NCBI GenBank assembly: GCA_003223695.1
Contig: QHVY01000300.1
Coordinates: forward strand, 1 to 5,326
Direction of reading: 5' to 3'
DNA from: Acidobacteriota bacterium
GTDB taxonomy: Bacteria; Acidobacteriota; Thermoanaerobaculia; Gp7-AA8
Length of the DNA stretch: 5,326 bases
The notes under the pieces are model-generated. The model had not been told where the DNA came from and did no database searches. It saw nothing but the letters and a program-made list of their open reading frames with translations. The position numbers were made by a program, and so were the translations under genes. Shown piece after piece: positions 1 to 5,326 of this stretch (position 1 is its first letter; each line of letters opens with the position of its first letter).

Positions 1-1639
1 TCCGGCGACGGGCATCCGCGACTAGCGGGTCCCCGTCGCCTTTTGTTTTGATGGCCACGAACTGTTTGTAGGAGTTGACGGCGCTGGCACTGCCGAGTCC
101 TTCCTGCGCGCGGCCGAGGTAGTAGTAAACGGGCGGAAAAAAATGAAAGGAGGGTACATCATCGAGGAAGACCGCTGTCGCCTCACCGCGCCGTTTCACA
201 CACGTTTCGAAATCGGCATCTGCCTCGGCGAAAGCTCCTAATGCTAGATTGCCAAGACCGCGATCGAAGCGTGCCGGCCACGAGTCGGCAAGATGTCTCG
301 CTTCCTCGAATTTCGCCACCGCCTCACGGGCCTGACCGCGTTTGAGGAACGCCTCCCCTTCGATCAACTTGCCATAGTGCTGCAGTTCAGGCTCGAGTTG
401 CGCATCGAGACGCGAGGCGATCGCCAGCGCTCGCTTTTCTCGTCCTGCCTCGATCAGAGCGTGCGCGGCAGTGTACAGCGCGTGTTCGTCACGCGTGTTG
501 GTTGCCATGACCTCCTCGGCTGCGGAGACATCGCCGGCGGCCCACGCGAGAGTGGCCAGCTTTCGGTTTGCAGCATCGGTTCGCTTCTCGGCGCGATCGC
601 GATCGACCCCCTGCTTCAGTATTGCAGCCGCATCGGCAGAGCGTCCTTCGTAAAGCGCAACATCTGCAAGACCAGCGGCAGCCATCGATTGACCGGCAGC
701 GCTTTGTGTTGCCAGCCGCTTGTACGTTTCAGTCGCCGATGCCACATCGTTTTCTCCGAGCTGCGAGAGGGCAATCGCCACGTAAGCCTTCAGATACGCC
801 GGATTCATCGACAGAACGGTCTGTGCTTGCCGGAGGGCGTTTGTAAAGTCCCCAGCGTACATCGCGTAAAGCGCGGCGTTATTTCGGGCAACGTAGTTCT
901 TCGGGTATGCCGTGATGGCCCGCTGTGCCTCTTCGACGGCGCGCGACATGTCACGATTGTAGAAATAGGCGATCGGCAGATTGATGAGAGCGGACATATC
1001 CGCAGGATATTGCTTCACGAGCTGGGTCAGTTCCTCGATTGCACGGGCGTTATTGTGCGTGACAAGGTAGTAGGTCGCGCGGGTGCGAAATTTCTCCCGG
1101 TCGCTCATGCGGTCGATGTGTGACAGGGCTCTTTTGTATTCGGCTTCAGCGTCGCTCAGTCGTCCCATGTTGTTGTAGGACGCGGCAAGACCCGCATACG
1201 CGCGGCCGAGATTCGGGTCGATCTTGATCGCTTGCTCATAATGACGAGCGGCGTCATCAAACTTTCCGCGGAAGAAGAGATCCTGCCCTAACGCATACTC
1301 GTGTGCCGCCTCGAGCGATCCCGCTGTGTAGGTCTCTGCTGCGGCGAGTTGCGTCGACATCGGCGTCGTATCGCCGAGAGCTTTTCGTAAATCGGCGGCG
1401 GCACGGCCGACCGCGGATAGCACCTCCTGCTTGGTCTCCGCTGTGACTTCGCTCTTATCGAGCGCATTCCCGGTAACACCGTCGAGCGCGCGCAACGTCA
1501 GGTGATACGAAGCGATGCGATCGATGGTACCGGAAACAACGATGTTCACGCCCTCGCGAACGGCCACGAGACGCGCGAGCCGCTCGTTGAGATTCGACGC
1601 ATTCGGCTGAATCTGACGGCGCGCCTTCGAGCGCGAGCG
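1..1639 (-). pseudogene. TPR sensor region of the same kinase gene, continuing in a different frame (3' end outside window)
   Basis: After the frame break the same protein continues in the frame whose codons start on the plus strand at positions 2, 5, 8 and so on. It is stop-free from 1639 to base 2. Recognisable sequence starts at Q-I-Q-P-N-A-S-N-L-N-E-R-L-A-R-L-V (1615 down) and V-R-E-G-V-N-I-V-V-S-G-T-I, the usual partner of the VFDGTLEP linker in these kinases. Around nine TPR-like helix pairs follow, for example at about 1320-1214, 1213-1105, 975-899, 898-797, 796-706, 690-600, 380-280, 280-190 and 145-50, many with the A.AL/Y...P pattern. This region probably binds proteins or ligands outside the membrane. 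The final residues in view, DPLVADARRR, resemble the family's C-terminus, so the stop is probably only a few codons outside. It has no start codon with a good ribosome site, so it may not be translated unless the frame is restored. If the break is an assembly error, 1-2879 is one intact gene of about 970 residues. Confidence 0.8.
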
Positions 1640-2879
1640 TCAGAATCGGTTCTAACGTGCCGTCGAATACCGCATCGCCTGTGCGGTTGTCCAGGTCGGC
1701 GATGAGGACGGTCACCGGTTTGTGAGCCGCTTCCGTTGCCCGCTGCCGCGAAGCGCGCAGCGACTGCCAGGCGAGAATCCCGCCGCCGATCAGCAGCACG
1801 CCGATCATGACTGCAGCTGCAGTCGCCAGCCGTGCTCGGCGCCGAACCCGATACTGCAGCGAGCTGTGAACCGTCTGCGAGTCGAGATCGTGGACGATCT
1901 CCGCGGTCGACGAATAGCGAAGCTCCGGCGCCGGCTGCAGACATTTGTCGAGAATCTTCAAGAGATACTGCGGAATCTTTGGATTGTGATCACTCGCCGG
2001 ACGCGGCGTTCGGGTTGTGCGCTGAATCATCACTTCGTACGCCGAGCTGCCCGTGAACGGAAGCGATCCGGTGAGCATTTCGTAGAGCATGATGCCCAGC
2101 GAGTAGATGTCCGATCGGCGATCGAGTGCAATCCCCTTCACCTGCTCCGGCGACATGTAATGCGGCGTGCCGATCACCTTCCCCGCTTCGGTCAGCGTGG
2201 CGTATTGGACGGACTTGGCCAGACCGAAATCGGCGATCAAGACCTTCCCCCGCCCGTCGATGAGAATGTTCTGCGGCTTGAGATCGCGATGGATGACGCC
2301 CTGATCATGCGCCGCCTGCAGCCCCTCGCAGATCTGCCGGAAGATGTCGATGACGCGCGGCAGCGGCAGGCGTCCTTCGCGTCGCAGCAGGGCCGAGAGG
2401 TCCTGACCATCGACATACTCCATCGTCAGGAACTTGACGCCGCCGGCTTCGCCGAGGTCGTAAACGCGCAGGACGTTTTTGTGAGTGACGTTGCTGGAGA
2501 GCTGGATCTCGCGCTTGAATCGATCGAGGATCGCCGGATGGCTGGCGAGATCGAGGCGGATCACTTTCAAGGCGACGTCGCGGTCGAGCTCGCGATCGCG
2601 CGCGAGATAAACCTCCCCCATACCGCCCTCGCCGAGCCGCTGCACGATGTGGTAGCGCTCGCCGAGGTCCGCCCCTTCCTTGATGCTGCCGCGAAGTGAT
2701 GGCGCGGAGCGCTCGCCTGAAGGGCCGCCGACGATCGTCGGCCGCACCAGCTCGAATTCCGCGGGCGAACCGCCCGTCGCCCGCGCCGCGGTCAGGTTGA
2801 GATCAGAGAGATCCTTGCGGCACGCAGTGCAGCTTGCGGCATCGTTCGGATTTTCCGCACCGCATCGAGGACATTGCAT
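1455..2879 (-). CDS. Zinc-ribbon Ser/Thr protein kinase, N-terminal part of a frame-disrupted gene
   Basis: This is a Hanks-type (PknB-like) kinase that would phosphorylate Ser/Thr of unknown targets. It begins with a zinc ribbon (C3-x2-C6 and C17-x2-C20), which fixes the start at ATG 2879. The kinase domain (about 76-335) is complete: glycine loop G83-E-G-G-M-G88, Lys105 in VALK, Glu124 in helix C, catalytic H197-R-D199 with N204, D217-F-G, and SPE at 243-245. It is an RD kinase, so activation-loop phosphorylation is likely. One membrane segment lies at about 351-371 after an Arg-rich stretch, which suggests a cytoplasmic kinase and an outer C-terminal region. From 388 the family linker (PVTVLIADLDNRTGDAVFDG) begins, but homology ends at A420 (base 1620). 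Residues 421-474 are out of frame and end at TAA 1457-1455. The true continuation is in another frame (1639-1). No clear Shine-Dalgarno is seen. As it stands, the product is a membrane-anchored kinase without its sensor region. Confidence 0.9.
   Translation of the reverse strand: MQCPRCGAENPNDAASCTACRKDLSDLNLTAARATGGSPAEFELVRPTIVGGPSGERSAPSLRGSIKEGADLGERYHIVQRLGEGGMGEVYLARDRELDRDVALKVIRLDLASHPAILDRFKREIQLSSNVTHKNVLRVYDLGEAGGVKFLTMEYVDGQDLSALLRREGRLPLPRVIDIFRQICEGLQAAHDQGVIHRDLKPQNILIDGRGKVLIADFGLAKSVQYATLTEAGKVIGTPHYMSPEQVKGIALDRRSDIYSLGIMLYEMLTGSLPFTGSSAYEVMIQRTTRTPRPASDHNPKIPQYLLKILDKCLQPAPELRYSSTAEIVHDLDSQTVHSSLQYRVRRRARLATAAAVMIGVLLIGGGILAWQSLRASRQRATEAAHKPVTVLIADLDNRTGDAVFDGTLEPILTLALEGAPSDSAECVESQRAARASRGRSRGREHRCFRYHRSHRFVSPDVARARRCYRECAR
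1612..1644 (-). other. Strong hairpin at the frame break of the kinase gene
   Basis: Outer arms TCTGACG (1612-1618) and CGTCAGA (1638-1644) enclose inner arms CGCGC (1620-1624) and GCGCG (1631-1635). In the minus-strand RNA a further U-G pair closes a CGAA loop. The switch between the two coding frames, judged from protein homology, falls within the 1616-1622 arm. It may mark a deletion hotspot or a place where sequencing or assembly failed. Confidence 0.5.
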
Positions 2880-2914
2880 GGTCTCGCGACTTGCTCTCGG
2901 CCGAAGTATGACAG

Positions 2915-2930
2915 AACTAACGAGTTAGTT
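2915..2930. promoter_or_regulatory. Perfect 16-bp dyad between the esterase-like gene and the kinase gene
   Basis: AACTAACGAGTTAGTT has two perfect 7-bp arms around a 2-bp centre. It covers the stop codon of the esterase-like gene and sits 35 bp before the kinase ATG. The 2-nt centre is too short for an RNA hairpin loop without losing pairs, and no T-run follows, so a terminator is unlikely. A binding site for a dimeric regulator of the kinase gene is possible but unproven. The rest of the 45-bp gap shows no good -35/-10 pair. Confidence 0.3.
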
Positions 2931-4025
2931 CGGCGGTGGCAATGGATGCGTCGGCGTGGTGAGCTCGACATAGACCATCGCATCGAATCTCTTCGTCAGG
3001 TCGATGCGAAAGTCCCAATTGTTGTGGATGGAGAAGCCGGCGTCTCGCAGCGGCCGTGGCAGAAGCAGGAACGAGTGCAGCGGACCGTGCAGCGACAACA
3101 GAAATGCAGCATCCCCGGAGGCGTGAAAGAAATTCTCGTATCCGTCAGTATCGACCGCAGTCACGGCAATCGTCATCTCCTGCGGCTGAGTCACCGAACC
3201 GTTCAGCCCTAGATACACGCCGTCCCACATCGCGTTTCCGATCGTGTAGTAGCCGGCGCCGAAAATGTCCGCCAGCCACATGCCGGCATTCTTAACCTTT
3301 TCCACACCGATCGTTTTTCCAAAATGTTCGCCGTGCCCCCAGAGGATTACTTTGCCTGTTAGGCTGCGATGCTCCGTCGCCCACTGCGTGTTGAGCGCCA
3401 TGCCTCGATTTCGCGCGGCGGGATCTGTCGCAGTGAGCGCCTGCTCCGCCACCGTCGTGGCGTGAGCGGCGTCGTCGAATCGTTGTTTCGCCACCAGGTC
3501 GGGCACCATTGCAGCCGCTGGCGCTCCATCCCAAACATCAATGCCGACGACGGAGATCGCCGGCCTGTCGCCGCGAGCCAGGTTGTACATCCGCATCCAA
3601 TCGACGATGGCCACGAATTCCTCGACCGCCCAGAAGTGATAATCGATCTCGTCCTGGTGCGGAAAAATGATCGAGCGGAGGTCGGATGCGTCACCCTGCA
3701 CGTATCCATTGACACGCTCCATTTGCGAGAACGAGCCTTCGATCGCCAGCGTATCGAAGTCCATCTGCGTGACGAGGAACTGAATGATGCCCAGCTTTGT
3801 GGTGAAGTATTCGTGTGTGCCGTGCGTGCCGTCTGCCAGCGCCACGACCGAAGCGTTCCCGATCATCTGCTGCAGCGGCGAAAGATCGTCGAGCGGATAG
3901 GCACGCGTCGCCAGCCACCTTGCAGCAGCCGGCTCAGGCGGTGGAGCAGAAGGACGACGTCGCGTCTGCGCCGACGCGAGCACTGTCAACGCCAGAATCG
4001 CCGCGAATGTGAGCGATCGCTTCAT
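2925..4025 (-). CDS. Secreted erythromycin-esterase-family protein
   Basis: This belongs to the erythromycin esterase (EreA/EreB-like) superfamily, whose best-known members hydrolyse the macrolide lactone; most members have unknown substrates. The first 20 residues (MKRSLTFAAILALTVLASAQ) form a signal peptide with a likely cut after A-S-A, so it probably acts in the periplasm or outside the cell. A proline-rich linker follows. Core motifs are VALADGTHGTHEYF (61-74), LAIEG (93-97), GIDVWDG (161-167), WGHGEHFG (229-236) and AGYYTIG (257-263). Compared with EreB from memory, H46 and E74 align without gaps to H68 and E96, while E43 is D65 and R55 is K77. The product is 366 residues, with a short stretch between the GID and WGH motifs. 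I chose ATG 4025 over GTG 4037 because it forms an ATGA overlap with the spmB stop and gives a clean signal peptide. Macrolide resistance should not be assumed; activity on another ester is equally possible. Confidence 0.82.
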   Translation of the reverse strand: MKRSLTFAAILALTVLASAQTRRRPSAPPPEPAAARWLATRAYPLDDLSPLQQMIGNASVVALADGTHGTHEYFTTKLGIIQFLVTQMDFDTLAIEGSFSQMERVNGYVQGDASDLRSIIFPHQDEIDYHFWAVEEFVAIVDWMRMYNLARGDRPAISVVGIDVWDGAPAAAMVPDLVAKQRFDDAAHATTVAEQALTATDPAARNRGMALNTQWATEHRSLTGKVILWGHGEHFGKTIGVEKVKNAGMWLADIFGAGYYTIGNAMWDGVYLGLNGSVTQPQEMTIAVTAVDTDGYENFFHASGDAAFLLSLHGPLHSFLLLPRPLRDAGFSIHNNWDFRIDLTKRFDAMVYVELTTPTHPLPPPN

Positions 4026-4558
4026 GCGAACATCCACGTGCAGACGGTGACGGCGACGATCGCGGCGACGAGATCGCCGACGAGCGCGGACGGAATCGCG
4101 TGGCGAGTGCGCTTCACTCCCACGGCTCCGAAGTACACCGCGAGCACATAAAACGTGGTTTCAGAGCCGCCATAGATCGTCGCTGCGGTGCGGCCGATGA
4201 ACGAGTCTGGACCGAACTGCTTGACGATGTCGGTGGTCAATGCGAGCGAGCCACTTCCCGATAACGTTCGGAGGATTACCAGCGGAAAAATCTCCGGCGG
4301 AAACCGCGTTGCGCTCAGCATCGGCCGGAGGGCGTTCGTGAGCATGTCCATCGCCCCCGAGGCGCGAAACATTCCGATGGCCACGAGGATGCCGACGAGA
4401 AACGGGATGATGCGCACGGCGACCTGAAATCCCTCCTTGGCGCCTTCAATGAAGACGTCGTACACCTTGATCCGCCGCATCATGCCGATGAGCGGAATGC
4501 CCACGAGCAGGACGGGAATCGCCCACAGCGAAATGGCGTCGAGCGTGGCGCGGATCAT
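4022..4558 (-). CDS. spmB: SpmB-like nucleoside-recognition (gate) domain membrane protein
   Basis: This is the partner of SpmA and almost always adjacent to it. In Bacillus both are needed for normal spore cortex and core dehydration; elsewhere their function is undetermined. The protein has 178 residues, the same length as Bacillus SpmB as I recall. Hydrophobic segments are near residues 10-26, 49-64, 90-97, 133-147 and 157-176. Family signatures are visible: R-T-L-S-G-S-G-S at 97-104, G-P-D-S-F-I-G-R at 116-123, G-G-S-E-T-T-F-Y at 130-137, and V-K-R-T-R-H-A at 148-154. The ATG at 4558 overlaps the spmA stop (ATGA) and follows a GAGGAA ribosome binding site by 5 nt. The TGA at 4024-4022 overlaps the ATG of the next gene, so translation of the three genes is probably coupled. 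The sequence looks intact. Confidence 0.92.
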   Translation of the reverse strand: MIRATLDAISLWAIPVLLVGIPLIGMMRRIKVYDVFIEGAKEGFQVAVRIIPFLVGILVAIGMFRASGAMDMLTNALRPMLSATRFPPEIFPLVILRTLSGSGSLALTTDIVKQFGPDSFIGRTAATIYGGSETTFYVLAVYFGAVGVKRTRHAIPSALVGDLVAAIVAVTVCTWMFA

Positions 4559-5208
4559 TCGGCTTCCTCGTCAACGTGGCTCCGGCTCTCAGCCGGAGCG
4601 GGCCGGCTAAGAGCCGGCCCCACGTCCTCCACTGGAAAGAATCTTTGTAAAATTCTAGCTGTAGTAACGGCTGCTATAGCGCCGCAAATCGTGGCGATGA
4701 GTGTGGTGGAGATGATCGCCGTCGGATTTTTTGATCCAGACGCCGCGAGGACGGCGATGATCGTCGCCGGGATGATCTGGATCCCGGCAGTGTTCAGGGT
4801 CATGAACGTCACCATCGCGTTCGAGTCCGTTTCTTTGTTCGGGTTGAGCTCCTGCAGCTCTTCCATCGCTTTGATTCCCAGCGGGGTCGCGGCATTCGAG
4901 AGGCCGAGCATGTTCGCGGCGATGTTCATGATCACCGCGCCGATCGCTGGATGATCCGGCGGAATGTCCGGGAAAAGGAGCCGGCTGATCGGGCGAAGGG
5001 CGCGGCCGAGCAGCGAGATGAGGCCCGATTTCTCGGCGACGCGCATGATGCCGAGCCAGAGCGTCATGATGCCCACGAGGCCGAGGGAAATGTCCACGGC
5101 CGTTTTGGCCGAGTCGACGGCTCCTTTGGTCACCGCCGCGGCATTTCCGGTGAAGATCGCCACAATGAGAGCGATGGCCATTAGTCCGAACCAGATGTAA
5201 TTCAGCAT
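4555..5208 (-). CDS. spmA: SpmA-like nucleoside-recognition (gate) domain membrane protein
   Basis: This is an integral membrane protein of the SpmA family. In Bacillus, SpmA acts with SpmB in spore core dehydration and cortex maturation; in non-sporulating bacteria the role and any transported substrate are unknown. Hydrophobic segments lie near residues 4-22, 38-58, 88-105, 140-156 and 163-183. The diagnostic stretch N-I-A-A-N-M-L-G-L-S-N-A-A-T-P-L-G is at residues 95-111. I chose ATG at 5208 rather than TTG at 5211 because the ATG overlaps the upstream stop (TGATG). The product is 217 residues; Bacillus SpmA is about 196 as I recall. The excess is the tail after FFPVE: residues 195-212 are encoded by a palindromic REPIN-like element, so this tail is probably not an original part of the fold. 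Codons 4633-4680 just before it are unusually A/T-ending. The stop overlaps the spmB start as ATGA. Confidence 0.9.
   Translation of the reverse strand: MLNYIWFGLMAIALIVAIFTGNAAAVTKGAVDSAKTAVDISLGLVGIMTLWLGIMRVAEKSGLISLLGRALRPISRLLFPDIPPDHPAIGAVIMNIAANMLGLSNAATPLGIKAMEELQELNPNKETDSNAMVTFMTLNTAGIQIIPATIIAVLAASGSKNPTAIISTTLIATICGAIAAVTTARILQRFFPVEDVGPALSRPAPAESRSHVDEEAE
4564..4569 (-). promoter_or_regulatory. Ribosome binding site of spmB
   Basis: GAGGAA on the minus strand lies 5 nt before the spmB ATG at 4558. It is the clearest Shine-Dalgarno in the window and is inside the last codons of spmA. It starts only 4 bp after the REPIN-like hairpins end, so folding of that element could affect access of ribosomes to it. 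Confidence 0.65.
4574..4625. repeat. REPIN-like element: two inverted REP hairpins with GTGG heads
   Basis: The element is a 52-bp imperfect inverted repeat. Its left half and the reverse complement of its right half match at 21 of 26 positions. Each half has the layout of a REP unit: ACGTGG (containing the GTGG head) followed by a hairpin. The left hairpin is GCTCCGGCT (4579-4587), loop CTC, AGCCGGAGC (4591-4599). The right hairpin is GGGCCGGCT (4600-4608), loop AAG, AGCCGGCCC (4612-4620). The ends ACGTGG (4574-4579) and CCACGT (4620-4625) can pair, giving a three-way junction. REP pairs of this kind are mobilised by RAYT (Y1) transposases encoded elsewhere in the genome; that is family knowledge and no RAYT is visible here. 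It lies inside spmA and keeps its reading frame. Confidence 0.75.
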
Positions 5209-5326
5209 CAATGTGCCCCGAGCGCGCGCAACAACCCGAGAGCCTGCGGATAATCGGGCCGGAGGCGCAACGCTGCGCGCGCGTGTTCTTGCGCGGACAT
5301 CGTATCGCCGCGCTGCGCCTCGAGCA
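5208..5326 (-). CDS. TPR-repeat protein, C-terminal fragment (5' part outside window)
   Basis: Only the last 39 codons are visible, ending in TGA at 5210-5208. The residues include QEHARAALRLRPDYPQALGL, which has the spacing of the second helix of one tetratricopeptide repeat (A..AL.L.P..P.AL) and the first helix of the next. TPRs form helical protein-binding scaffolds, so this end probably mediates protein contacts; partner and cell location cannot be told. The stop overlaps the spmA start as TGATG (one shared base), which suggests translational coupling to spmA. The frame stays open to the window edge. Composition matches the neighbours. I am confident about the frame and the TPR character but not about the overall protein, which could be a TPR-only protein or the end of a larger multidomain one. 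Confidence 0.75.
   Translation of the reverse strand, partial: LEAQRGDTMSAQEHARAALRLRPDYPQALGLLRALGAH

Noticed and set aside
293..1123. Long plus-strand open frame (276 codons)
   Set aside because: It lies antisense to the TPR region, which has clear protein repeats. The plus-strand translation has no recognisable motif, and long antisense frames are common in GC-rich genes.
1612..1644. Programmed ribosomal frameshift as first explanation
   Set aside because: No slippery heptamer is seen, and about 16 family residues appear to be missing, which frameshifting alone would not explain.
1811..1822. CTGCAGCTGCAG palindrome
   Set aside because: It encodes part of the Ala-rich membrane segment of the kinase and is explained by codon choice.
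1722..2699. Long plus-strand open frame (325 codons)
   Set aside because: It is antisense to the kinase domain, where all catalytic motifs read on the minus strand.
2905..2933. Sigma-70 promoter for the kinase with CATACT as -10
   Set aside because: The sequence at the right distance for a -35 (CCGAAC) matches TTGACA poorly.
4023..4037. GTG at 4037 as start of the esterase-like gene
   Set aside because: The ATG at 4025 forms an ATGA overlap with the spmB stop and starts the signal peptide directly with MKR.
3369..4151. Plus-strand open frame (260 codons)
   Set aside because: It is antisense to the esterase-like gene and spmB, rich in Arg, and has no family motif.
4579..4620. Rho-independent terminator made by the two GC hairpins
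   Set aside because: No T-run follows on either strand and the hairpins lie inside a coupled operon.
5206..5211. TTG at 5211 as start of spmA
   Set aside because: The ATG at 5208 is adjacent, is the stronger start codon and forms the TGATG overlap.

Overview
All genes in this window lie on the minus strand, so they read from right to left. The sequence is GC-rich. It combines a zinc-ribbon Ser/Thr kinase carrying a large C-terminal TPR region with a compact SpmA/SpmB pair and a secreted erythromycin-esterase-like protein. This mix, and especially the kinase linker whose sequence resembles 'ADxDNRTGDxVFDGTLEP', is typical of Acidobacteriota as I remember them. The phylum is an inference and was not tested.

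Layout in the direction of transcription: (1) 5326-5208, the last 39 codons of a TPR protein; (2) 5208-4555, spmA; (3) 4558-4022, spmB; (4) 4025-2925, a secreted erythromycin-esterase-family protein; (5) after a 45-bp gap, 2879 to beyond base 1, a Hanks-type Ser/Thr kinase with a membrane anchor and a long TPR sensor-like region. Genes 1-4 are joined by stop/start overlaps (TGATG, ATGA, ATGA), so they very probably form one translationally coupled operon. The kinase may be the last gene of that operon or may have its own promoter; I see no convincing promoter or terminator in the gap. No stretch longer than about 50 bases lies outside genes.

Two things stand out. First, a 52-bp REPIN-like element (4574-4625) sits inside the 3' end of spmA. 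It consists of two inverted REP hairpins, each preceded by a GTGG head, and it supplies 18 in-frame codons. It ends just before the spmB ribosome binding site, and a short island of A/T-ending codons precedes it. Second, the kinase gene is broken. The kinase and membrane segment are in one frame, which stops at 1455. The rest of the protein continues without a stop in another frame from 1639 to the window edge. Compared with my memory of the family, about 44 nt are missing at the junction, which lies in a strong predicted hairpin (1612-1644). This could be a real deletion or an assembly error.

The joint role of the operon is not known. SpmA and SpmB are membrane 'gate'-domain proteins best known from Bacillus spore cortex maturation, but here they lie beside a predicted periplasmic hydrolase-like protein and TPR proteins.
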